Of a DNA stretch of 64,000 nt, positions 34,841-41,486 are shown piece after piece. The stretch is from Undibacterium cyanobacteriorum. GTDB lineage: Bacteria; Pseudomonadota; Gammaproteobacteria; Burkholderiales; Burkholderiaceae_D. The notes below the pieces were generated by a model. It had not been told where the DNA came from, ran no database searches, and was given only the letters and a program-made list of their open reading frames with translations. Each line of letters begins with the position of its first letter. Positions within the stretch are counted from its first letter, which is position 1. The stretch covers positions 744,001 through 808,000 of the forward strand of contig NZ_CP133720.1 in assembly GCF_031326225.1 (NCBI RefSeq), given 5' to 3'. The translations under genes and the position numbers were made by a program.

Positions 34841-35326
34841 TTATGAATGAGGCCCGCTTAAGCTCGCTAAGTTGATCTGTGTCTCGAATTTGCTGCGATG
34901 GATAGAGAAAAAGCTCCTGACATTGCGCACATTGGCGTGACTCGCAAACAAGCGGTGCGCGAGAGCGTGATAACTTGCCATATCGGCGACCTGAATAATC
35001 AACACAAAATCAGGGCCTGGTGAAACGCGATAGCATTGTTGAACTGCGCTCTCACTGCGTACCAGCGTCTCAAACGCTAATTGATGCTCGGTGGCTTGAT
35101 GGTCTAGCGTAATTTCTACAATGGCAGTCAGGCCCGCACCGAGTTTGTCGGCGGACAGGATCGCCACCTGTTTTTCGATATACCCTTCCTTCACCAGCCG
35201 CGCCACGCGCCGTAAGCAAGTCGGTGCAGAGGCATGCACCAACTTCGCTAAATCGTGGTTGCTTAAAGCATTATTGATCTGCAATTGCTGCAAGATGCGG
35301 CGGTCAAGTTCGTCCAAGCTGCTCAT
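34841..35326 (-). CDS. Lrp/AsnC family transcriptional regulator
   Basis: A 161-aa protein. An N-terminal helix-turn-helix (LDELDRRILQQLQINNALSNHDLAKLVHASAPTCLRRVARL, about 4-44) is followed by the RAM/AsnC effector domain (about 70-150, with VSPGPDFVLIIQVADMASYHALAHRLF). It should bind amino acids and form octamers. It is divergent from glmS; the 276-bp gap contains AT-rich inverted sequence and an 11-bp tandem repeat. The target is unknown, possibly itself or the genes upstream. Confidence 0.93.
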   Translation of the reverse strand: MSSLDELDRRILQQLQINNALSNHDLAKLVHASAPTCLRRVARLVKEGYIEKQVAILSADKLGAGLTAIVEITLDHQATEHQLAFETLVRSESAVQQCYRVSPGPDFVLIIQVADMASYHALAHRLFASHANVRNVRSFFSIHRSKFETQINLASLSGPHS

Positions 35327-35465
35327 GGGTGAATGAAAATTCCAAAAATAATTGCGTTGTGACCAAAAATTTCATCAAAATGCTGATGTGAATCAATATA
35401 CCAATATTCAAAACATTTTGAAAGAAAATTTCATTTGGTATGCCTTAGTATGAGTTCTTTTCGTG

Positions 35466-35520
35466 TTCAGCTTATTTTTAGCTTATTTTCAGCTTACTTT
35501 CAGCTTTTCTTCAGCCTAGG
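35466..35520. repeat. 11-bp tandem repeat (five units) upstream of glmS
   Basis: Units TTCAGCTTATT, TTTAGCTTATT, TTCAGCTTACT, TTCAGCTTTTC and TTCAGCCTAGG abut each other exactly. The 11-bp period is near one helical turn, placing T-tracts and AGCT cores on one face. It ends 82 bp before the glmS ATG. Confidence 0.85.
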
Positions 35521-35602
35521 TTCGGTTCTAATTCCACTGAAATCAGCTAGAAATCTGCTCAACATGAAGTGACATTCAACTCAAACAGTGAAGAGGTTTC
35601 CT

Positions 35603-37432
35603 ATGTGTGGCATCGTCGGTGCAGTTGCTCAACGTAATATCGCTCCCATCTTGCTCGAAGGCCTGAAGCGCTTGGAATATCGTGGCTATGATTCCTGTGG
35701 CGTCGCCTTGCATGTCGATGGCAAGCTGCAGCGTTCGCGCAGCACGGCGCGGGTCGCTGAGCTGCAAGCACAGGTCGAGCAAACCGGTCTAGCAGGTTTC
35801 ACTGGCATTGCACACACACGTTGGGCAACCCATGGTGCACCGTCATCGGCGAATGCACATCCACATTTTTCGCGTCAAGGTGACAACGCCCGTATCGCCT
35901 TAGTGCATAACGGCATTATCGAAAACCACGAAGAATTGCGCGCCGAATTGACGCAGGCCGGTTATGTGTTCGAGAGCCAAACCGACACCGAAGTGATCGC
36001 GCATTTGGTCGATCATCTCTATAACAACGATTTGTTTGACACCGTACAGCAAGCGGTCAAACGCTTAACCGGTGCTTACGCCATCGCCGTCTTTTGTCGC
36101 GATGAGCCACATCGCGTGGTCGGTGCGCGGCAAGGTTCACCTTTGATTGTTGGGGTAGCCAAAGGCGAGAATTTCTTAGCGTCGGATGCGATGGCATTGG
36201 CTGGCACTACGGACCAAATCATTTATTTGGACGAGGGTGACGTGGTCGACCTGCAACTGCACCGAGTGTGGATTGCCGATGTTGATGGCAAACCAGTGGA
36301 ACGTGAAGTGCGCACGGTGCACGCCCACACCGGAGCCGCAGAATTGGGCCCGTATCGTCATTACATGCAAAAAGAAATCTTCGAACAAGCACGTGCGCTT
36401 GGAGATACTCTGGAAGGCATCACCAATATCATGCCGGAACTATTCGGCGACAAAGCATTCCGCGTCTTTGAAGAGATCGACAATGTGCTGATCCTCGCTT
36501 GCGGCACTAGTTACTACGCCGGCATGACCGCAAAATATTGGATAGAAGCGATCGCCAAAATCCCGGTCAATGTTGAAATCGCCAGTGAATATCGTTATCG
36601 CGAAAGTGTTCCCAACCCTAAGAGCTTGGTGGTGACGATTTCTCAAAGTGGAGAAACGGCAGATACGCTGGCTGCGCTCAAACATGCACGCGAACTTGGC
36701 ATGCCACATAGCCTAACGATCTGTAATGTATCAACCAGCGCCATGGTGCGTGAATGCGCCTTGGCTTACATCACGCGCGCCGGTGTCGAAGTCGGGGTCG
36801 CATCGACCAAGGCATTCACCACACAGCTGGCAGCACTGTTCTTGTTAGCTCTCACACTGGCGCAAAGCAAAGGGCGCCTAACGGATGCGCAGGAACAAGA
36901 ACATATTAAAGCGCTGCGTCATTTGCCGGTGGCGATCACCGCGGTATTGGCATTGGAGCCGCAAATTATTGCGTGGGCAGATGAATTCGCCCGCAAAGAA
37001 AATGCCTTGTTCCTCGGACGGGGTTTGCATTATCCGATCGCCTTGGAAGGTGCCCTCAAACTCAAAGAGATTTCTTACATCCATGCCGAAGCCTATCCTG
37101 CAGGCGAACTCAAGCATGGCCCACTGGCACTCGTCACCAAAGACATGCCAGTCGTGACCGTCGCCCCGAACGACACGCTCATCGAAAAACTCAAATCGAA
37201 CATGCAAGAGGTACGCGCCCGTGGCGGTGAACTTTATGTCTTCGCCGACGCCGATTCGCGCATCGCACCAAGCGAAGGTGTTCACGTGATTCGTCTACCA
37301 GAACACTACGGCATGCTGTCCCCGATACTGCATACAGTGCCACTGCAATTACTGGCCTACCACACCGCATTAGCGCGCGGCACCGATGTTGATAAGCCTC
37401 GCAACCTTGCTAAGAGCGTGACTGTGGAATGA
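35603..37432 (+). CDS. glmS: Glutamine:fructose-6-phosphate aminotransferase (isomerizing)
   Basis: A 609-aa enzyme, the same length as E. coli GlmS. The start at 35603 is fixed because the protein must begin Met-Cys-Gly-Ile-Val-Gly so that Cys becomes the N-terminal glutaminase nucleophile; the earlier in-frame codon at 35588 would block this. LEYRGYDS, TRWATHG, ILACGTSYYAG, SQSGETADTLAAL and the C-terminal KPRNLAKSVTVE are all conserved. It makes GlcN-6-P, the first step toward UDP-GlcNAc, which glmU completes. No glmS ribozyme was seen upstream. Its last 65 bp are partially duplicated at 38133-38197. Confidence 0.97.
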   Translation: MCGIVGAVAQRNIAPILLEGLKRLEYRGYDSCGVALHVDGKLQRSRSTARVAELQAQVEQTGLAGFTGIAHTRWATHGAPSSANAHPHFSRQGDNARIALVHNGIIENHEELRAELTQAGYVFESQTDTEVIAHLVDHLYNNDLFDTVQQAVKRLTGAYAIAVFCRDEPHRVVGARQGSPLIVGVAKGENFLASDAMALAGTTDQIIYLDEGDVVDLQLHRVWIADVDGKPVEREVRTVHAHTGAAELGPYRHYMQKEIFEQARALGDTLEGITNIMPELFGDKAFRVFEEIDNVLILACGTSYYAGMTAKYWIEAIAKIPVNVEIASEYRYRESVPNPKSLVVTISQSGETADTLAALKHARELGMPHSLTICNVSTSAMVRECALAYITRAGVEVGVASTKAFTTQLAALFLLALTLAQSKGRLTDAQEQEHIKALRHLPVAITAVLALEPQIIAWADEFARKENALFLGRGLHYPIALEGALKLKEISYIHAEAYPAGELKHGPLALVTKDMPVVTVAPNDTLIEKLKSNMQEVRARGGELYVFADADSRIAPSEGVHVIRLPEHYGMLSPILHTVPLQLLAYHTALARGTDVDKPRNLAKSVTVE

Positions 37433-37445
37433 GCGAGGTGTCAGG

Positions 37446-38051
37446 ATGGCGGATACTAAATTCCTGAAAATGCTCGAGGATGAGTGCGATTCAGAATTAT
37501 GCAAGTTGGGCTTTACCAGGTTGAGGCGAGGCGGAGTTGTTTGGGAATTTGATAGCAACTTTTTGGGATGGATTGGTTTGAATACTGGCAACCATGGCAA
37601 TACGGTGAGGCTTAATCCCTTTGTCGGAATTCATGTCGTGGACATTATGAAATTATCTGCTGCGTTTTCGAATAAGAAATACGTGAAAGGGGGTACTGCA
37701 ACATATGCAATTCATCTTGGGGAACTGGTCCCTAAAATTCCAACATTTGAGTTTGAAGTGGGCGCTGACCTTAATCCAGAGGCGAAACGGCTGGCATTGG
37801 CCATCTATGAGCATGGCTTAAAGTATATGGCGTCGCTTCGCAACTATGAAGCCTTAGGGCCATTTTTGTACGAGCGAATGCCGCTCCATGGAGGATATCC
37901 AGAGAGATACATTTTGTCATTGTATTGCGCGGGAAAAATCGACCAAGCGGATAAGCTCGCGAGCGCCATCGTCGAAGGCGAAAGTGCTTGGTCCGAATAT
38001 TCAACGCCATCGATTACTGAATTCTGTAGAGCCTATCTTGAACATCGATGA
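37446..38051 (+). CDS. Hypothetical protein inserted at the glmS 3' end
   Basis: A 201-aa cytoplasmic protein, not recognised with confidence. It has an N-terminal helix (FLKMLEDECDSELCKLGFTRLRRGGVVWEF), then strands, a C-terminal helical half and EFCRAYLEHR at the end. The opening resembles proteins of the DUF4304 or immunity type in general shape only. It starts 13 bp after glmS with GAGG before the ATG, so it is probably translated from the glmS message. The second copy of the glmS tail lies 81 bp after it, so this gene sits exactly inside the inserted segment. Confidence 0.7.
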   Translation: MADTKFLKMLEDECDSELCKLGFTRLRRGGVVWEFDSNFLGWIGLNTGNHGNTVRLNPFVGIHVVDIMKLSAAFSNKKYVKGGTATYAIHLGELVPKIPTFEFEVGADLNPEAKRLALAIYEHGLKYMASLRNYEALGPFLYERMPLHGGYPERYILSLYCAGKIDQADKLASAIVEGESAWSEYSTPSITEFCRAYLEHR

Positions 38052-38132
38052 TTTCGCTTTGTACAATAGCTTGCAAGACAGGACTGCCAGCAATGTCTTC
38101 GAGTCAGAAAAAATGAGATGTTAGAGCAAGAA

Positions 38133-38197
38133 CATTAGCACGCGGCACCGACGTTGATAAGCCTCGGAACCTTGCTAAGAGTGTGACGGTGGAATAA
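38133..38197 (+). repeat. Second copy of the glmS 3' terminus (65 bp)
   Basis: It matches 37368-37432 at 59 of 65 positions and encodes the same last 20 residues (LARGTDVDKPRNLAKSVTVE) followed by a stop. Five differences are synonymous third-position changes and the sixth changes TGA to TAA. The sequences on both sides are unrelated to glmS. It marks the far end of an inserted segment 37433-38132 (about 700 bp), as expected for an attachment-site copy or a recombination scar at the glmS end. Confidence 0.9.
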
Positions 38198-38265
38198 CGA
38201 TTGGCGCCTAAAAATTGACTTGACTAGCAGTCGAAAAAATTGAGTTAATTGCATATGCCACTTGG

Positions 38266-38297
38266 CATTCCGAGTCACCCCCCCCCGGAATGAAATT
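38266..38297 (+). terminator. Hairpin with C9 loop followed by a T-run
   Basis: CATTCCG at 38266-38272 pairs with CGGAATG at 38286-38292; the loop is almost entirely a run of cytosines (C9 at 38278-38286). AAATTTTT follows, so it can act as an intrinsic terminator or attenuator. It lies 17-48 bp before the ATG at 38314. Confidence 0.5.
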
Positions 38298-38313
38298 TTT
38301 AAGTGAGTGAACC

Positions 38314-38763
38314 ATGGATATAGGTGTAACCTGTATCGTCGCAGGAGAGCTGGTGGCGATTTGCAATACTGTGGCTGTATTTGTAGAAGACTCTTTACGT
38401 AAGGTGTTTGATGAACGCTCATTTGGCAGTGGTGTGGAGCAATTTGTGGTTGCAATCGTTGCTGTGGATTCAAATGGTCATGCGAATGAGACATTCTCAA
38501 AAGGGCAAAATTCTGTCGGACGATTCAAACACCCTATAACTGCAAAAAGTATAAAGTACATGAGTCTAGCTATTTGTTTTGATGCAGAAAAGCTGATGAA
38601 TCTGACATCGACAAAGTTTTTGGAAGTGTTTTGTTCTGAGCTTTTGATACGTTTAGATCATCCAGGAATCAAAATACCGAAAACGTTTGATTACAAAGAA
38701 TTTTCTGCACAACTTAAACAGCATCTTGAAATTCTGAAGCGTGTTGAGATAGTAGAAAATTAG
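38314..38763 (+). CDS. Hypothetical protein (149 aa)
   Basis: Not recognised. A soluble, mixed alpha/beta protein with a hydrophobic start (VTCIVAGELVAICNTVAVFVED), a central QFVVAIVAVDSNGHANETFSKG strand pair and a helical end (FDYKEFSAQLKQHLEILKR). The base composition is more AT-rich than the housekeeping neighbours. No clear ribosome site (AAGTGAGTG at 8-16 nt). Part of the run of small plus-strand genes after glmS; single-domain proteins of this size in such a place are often immunity-like, but this is only a context impression. Confidence 0.6.
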   Translation: MDIGVTCIVAGELVAICNTVAVFVEDSLRKVFDERSFGSGVEQFVVAIVAVDSNGHANETFSKGQNSVGRFKHPITAKSIKYMSLAICFDAEKLMNLTSTKFLEVFCSELLIRLDHPGIKIPKTFDYKEFSAQLKQHLEILKRVEIVEN

Positions 38764-38820
38764 AGAACTCGACTTGGGCTCGCTAACTTTCACTAGACAG
38801 ATTTAAGCCGCATAATCTAG

Positions 38821-38937
38821 ATCAAAGAAGAAACGCTTATTTTTGGCAAACGATTCACCGAAGAGTTTAAACAAGAGGCACCAAAATCACGGACACTGGT
38901 CTCTCGACTGGTGTCTTTTCTATTTTGCGGCAGTAGA
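38821..38937 (+). pseudogene. IS3-family transposase OrfA fragment, frameshifted
   Basis: Without a start codon, the frame encodes FGKRFTEEFKQEA (38842-38880), the standard beginning of IS3-type OrfA proteins (KRxxxEFKxEAV). A shift of one base then restores TKITDTGLSTGVFSIL up to 38932, matching the next helix of the same family (a QITERGxS-like stretch), followed by a stop. The rest of the element, its OrfB and its terminal repeats are absent. It marks past insertion-sequence activity in the island. Confidence 0.6.
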
Positions 38938-39038
38938 CGGACCTCCTTCTCAGTTCTTGATGTTGTTAAATGTCAACTGAATTTGGAGGAAGTCCTGTGC
39001 ATCGCGTGCTGAGATAAACAAACTAGTTGGAACAACTG

Positions 39039-39371
39039 ATGCTACGAGATCTTTCGGAACAACAACGGGCGCTGGCTGATTACATGTCGGAGCTGTCTGA
39101 GGCTGCGTTTCACGCAGGCTGGATGGAAGCCTTGGAATTTGAACTTTGGGAAGCTGTTGTAACTGGGCCGCGACGTTTTGGGCAATTGGATATTAGCCAA
39201 GATCACATTCTTCACCTCTCTGAACTGCACAAGGCTTGTGGAGGTTGGATCCGGTTTGATGAGGAATACGAGGAAATTTTTGTACCAACGGGCGAATGGT
39301 TGAAACGTGTGGCGGAGTACCTTACTCCTATTGATCCATTGCAGTGGGCGCCTCATGGTGCAGCTGAGTAA
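39039..39371 (+). CDS. Hypothetical acidic protein (110 aa)
   Basis: A compact acidic protein rich in Trp (WMEALEFELWEAVVTGPRRFG, ACGGWIRFDEEYEEIFVP). The alternation of helix, GPRRFG turn, helix and the final EEIFVPTGEWLKR is distinctive, and I believe similar small hypotheticals exist in other proteobacteria, but I cannot name a family. ATG 39039 is used; a TTG at 39027 is in frame. Neither has a good ribosome site. It lies in the post-glmS island. Confidence 0.62.
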   Translation: MLRDLSEQQRALADYMSELSEAAFHAGWMEALEFELWEAVVTGPRRFGQLDISQDHILHLSELHKACGGWIRFDEEYEEIFVPTGEWLKRVAEYLTPIDPLQWAPHGAAE

Positions 39372-39505
39372 AACCGCTAAGGCGTCACCAAATGAGTTGC
39401 CACTATTTCCTTTCATCGCTGACCATATACTTCTGTCTCGCAGCTTACCATTCTCCATGAAGCTGGCCAGTGATGATTCAGCTTACCCTAATTTTAAAAT
39501 CCAAA

Positions 39506-39916
39506 ATGATTAGACTTCTCATCGCAATCACTCTTTTAGCCTTATCTGGCTGCAGCGTAAACACAGAGTCTCAGTCGTGGCACTTTGTACAGTCTGTCGG
39601 CGGCATCACTGTGGGTACACCCGTTCGTGTTGACCGCGATTGGCGGCTTCCTCTCAATGCCAATGTCTCTGGGCTCAAAGAATTCACAGCCAAGCCCAGC
39701 ACGATGAATTCAGGCATGGATTGTCGCAGTGTGGATGTCAGTATTGAAGGCAGCGCCATATTCCTAACGATCAAATCCGGACCCGCCGCTGAAGCGCGTA
39801 ATGCGCAATGCCCACCCGCATTTCTTGGGCAACTAAAAGACGGCAAGTATGATGTGTTTTATCGGGGGGCGAACGAAGCACCAGCGCGTATCGGTGAGGT
39901 GTCGATTGGGCTCTAA
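39506..39916 (+). CDS. Small lipoprotein of unknown function
   Basis: A 136-aa protein with a Sec signal and lipobox (LLIAITLLALSGC, lipidated Cys near 16). The mature part is beta-rich with two further Cys (GMDCRSVDV and NAQCPPAF) that may form a disulfide. ATG 39506 is preferred to GTG 39470 because the signal peptide starts there. It follows the 110-aa gene by 134 bp. An attC-like element follows 10 bp after the stop. Confidence 0.72.
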   Translation: MIRLLIAITLLALSGCSVNTESQSWHFVQSVGGITVGTPVRVDRDWRLPLNANVSGLKEFTAKPSTMNSGMDCRSVDVSIEGSAIFLTIKSGPAAEARNAQCPPAFLGQLKDGKYDVFYRGANEAPARIGEVSIGL

Positions 39917-39926
39917 CTATTGGGCA

Positions 39927-40014
39927 CTAACAAAAGGCTCAAGTCCGTTTCGTCTTTGCATCTTCATTGGACTATTGGCGGTTCCGCTGCGAGTTCAAGT
40001 TGGCTTGTTGTTAC
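39927..40014 (+). other. attC-like imperfect palindrome (candidate integron cassette site)
   Basis: The segment begins CTAACAAAAGGCTCAAGTCC and ends TTCAAGTTGGCTTGTTGTTAC. The ends pair imperfectly (AACAA-AAG with CTTGTTGTT), with an inner AGTCC/GGACT pair. Order and spelling of the first block resemble Vibrio-type attC repeats (TAACAAACGCCTCAAG). The outer R' and R'' cores do not fully match RYYYAAC/GTTRRRY, so it is at best a degenerate site. Confidence 0.3.
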
Positions 40015-40030
40015 ATTGTAGGTCTCACTT

Positions 40031-40414
40031 ATGTCATTTCTCTCTAAGCGAATTTTAGCTTTTCTCCCTGGAAGCGTTTTAGTAGTTTTTTCGACGCTAA
40101 CAATTGAGCGTGAAGATAAAGAAAGCTTGGTCTTGGACGCGGACGGTTGGCGTTTCGAGTTTAATAAAGTATCGAAGCTCATATTTCGATCAGGGCGCTT
40201 AGTTACTTCATTCGGCTCGATTCAGTCTGTCGATGTTGAACATTACGTCAATGGAAAACGCTTCGAGTGGTGTGTCCTCAAGTTGACACTACAAGATGGG
40301 CGAAAAATATTCGTTGGTCGTTCAATTAATAGTGCTGAACTATCAATCGTGGCTGCGCATATTGCTGATGCGGTGAGTAGATCCGTAAGAACGATTGAAA
40401 AGGTGGGTTTTTGA
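40031..40414 (+). CDS. Hypothetical protein (127 aa)
   Basis: Not recognised. A protein with a short hydrophobic N-terminal stretch (about 8-24, FLPGSVLVVFSTLTI), then a beta-rich, PH-like pattern (LVLDADGWRFEF, IFRSGRLVTSFGSIQSVDVEHYV, WCVLKLTLQDGRKIFVG) and a C-terminal helix (SIVAAHIADAVSR). The order of strands and final helix is compatible with a bacterial PH or GRAM-like fold, as a guess from pattern only. Lies between two attC-like elements. Confidence 0.62.
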   Translation: MSFLSKRILAFLPGSVLVVFSTLTIEREDKESLVLDADGWRFEFNKVSKLIFRSGRLVTSFGSIQSVDVEHYVNGKRFEWCVLKLTLQDGRKIFVGRSINSAELSIVAAHIADAVSRSVRTIEKVGF

Positions 40415-40430
40415 TTGAGTATGAATTGAG

Positions 40431-40471
40431 GCCTAACACGGTGCCATGATCTTTCTTAGGATGCGTTAGAT
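40431..40471 (+). other. Short attC-like element with canonical outer cores
   Basis: GCCTAAC at 40431 fits the attC R'' core RYYYAAC and GCGTTAGAT (core GTTAGAT at 40465) fits R' GTTRRRY, spelled as in common mobile cassettes. The 41-bp length is below that of known attC sites, so it may be a deleted site or chance. Confidence 0.3.
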
Positions 40472-40586
40472 CGTTTCGCACTGTAATGAAACCGATCAAA
40501 TATTTTCTGAGCTTAGTATCTTTCAAGATACTTGTTGCAGTCGACGACGCGAAGATGTTTAAGAATTTTTGGAGGGGAGAATCTCA

Positions 40587-40856
40587 ATGAGCGATAGCGA
40601 ATATCGTTCATTAATGTTGTTGTTCCAAGTGTTGGTAGATGACTTTCGCGAACGTCATAGTGAGCTGCTAACCGAAGAAAATAGTCCGGTAAAGCAAGTT
40701 AGAAAATTCGAAGCTAAGTCACTGTCACAGGCTAAGCGTTCTTTGATGGCTGGATTGAGCGATTTCATTGAATTTTCATTGGATTGGAGTGCCGCAAGAG
40801 TTGCGAGCTTGGATGCGGCATGTAGGGAAAAAGGAATCATCACTTTTTCTGAGTAA
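40587..40856 (+). CDS. Hypothetical helical protein (89 aa)
   Basis: A small all-helical protein (LMLLFQVLVDDFRERHSELL; SLSQAKRSLMAGLSDFIEFSLDW). Not recognised. ATG 40587 has GGAGGGGAG about 7-15 nt upstream, a strong ribosome site, whereas the longer frame begins with TTG 40569 inside that site. No Cys pair or other motif. Last clear gene of the post-glmS run. Confidence 0.6.
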   Translation: MSDSEYRSLMLLFQVLVDDFRERHSELLTEENSPVKQVRKFEAKSLSQAKRSLMAGLSDFIEFSLDWSAARVASLDAACREKGIITFSE

Positions 40857-40927
40857 GGCTGCAATACTCAAAGAAGATCGCAAAGTTTATTAGCCGAGGT
40901 GAAATCAAGCGTATTGATGACGCCTAC

Positions 40928-41068
40928 ATGGTTCAATCTTTACTTGCCGCTCCCGCGGATTCGATGCCCTTAGAATTACGTGCAAGGCTCGAAGGCTTGA
41001 TGGCTCATTGGCTTCTCCAAAAAGAATCAAAAAAGACGAAGAAGGTGAAGTCCACTAGTGTCGTTTGA
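40928..41068 (+). CDS. Possible small basic protein or gene end (46 aa)
   Basis: An ATG-started frame encodes MVQSLLAAPADSMPLELRARLE and ends in a Lys-rich tail. The same frame is open back to about 40854 and reads protein-like (KKIAKFISRGEIKRIDDAYM), but without a start codon except CTG, so it may be the 3' end of a decayed gene. Its last 40 bp overlap the small minus-strand ORF. Confidence 0.3.
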   Translation: MVQSLLAAPADSMPLELRARLEGLMAHWLLQKESKKTKKVKSTSVV

Positions 41069-41224
41069 TTCATCGTCGATACCGATGACCAAATTCAGTG
41101 CGTCATCTTTCAACATGCCATTCTTTAACATGTAAAGACGCACATTTTTGCGCATCTGATTTTCCAAATTTTCTCTAAGTGTTGTTCCGCCTTCCCTAAG
41201 CACATGCAAAGTCCGTATTTTCAT
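41027..41224 (-). CDS. Possible small protein (65 aa), minus strand
   Basis: MKIRTLHVLREGGTTLRENLENQM begins a plausible helical protein with an acidic GIDDESND segment. It is the only minus-strand candidate in the island, has no strong ribosome site and overlaps the end of the plus-strand 46-codon frame. No family recognised. Confidence 0.28.
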   Translation of the reverse strand: MKIRTLHVLREGGTTLRENLENQMRKNVRLYMLKNGMLKDDALNLVIGIDDESNDTSGLHLLRLF

Positions 41225-41486
41225 TGTATGGATTAATTTGCATGTTTATACTTGAACACATTTTGTAAATCTGTCGATTCAGTGCTGGATCGTGCATATA
41301 AATTTTTCGAGCGCGTGAACGAGTATTTTCGATTCGATGGTTGTTGAACGCTTGAATGGCACGCGCTAAGTTTCTATTGCTTGATGTTGTATGTTCTTGC
41401 TGACCTAGGCTGGCCTGTTTGTGATTGCTAGCAATCGCCTGCAATAGAACCCTCTTTTTTCACTTCAGTATAGTCCCCACTTTTCT
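41225..41486. other. Intergenic region before the SLC13 operon
   Basis: AT-rich, with only an unconvincing 82-codon minus ORF (41196-41444) that lacks a ribosome site and family features. Presumably holds the promoter of the SLC13-type operon; no clear -35/-10 pair stands out. Confidence 0.5.

Noticed and set aside
35330..35602. glmS ribozyme upstream of glmS
   Set aside because: No GC-rich conserved ribozyme core is visible; the leader is AT-rich with an 11-bp repeat, and the ribozyme is mainly a Firmicutes feature.
37433..38132. Tn7 insertion at attTn7
   Set aside because: Tn7 inserts beyond the glmS stop without copying its tail, and no Tn7 ends or tns genes are present.
41196..41444. 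82-codon minus-strand frame before the SLC13 operon
   Set aside because: No ribosome site and no recognisable pattern; its composition looks like intergenic AT-rich DNA.
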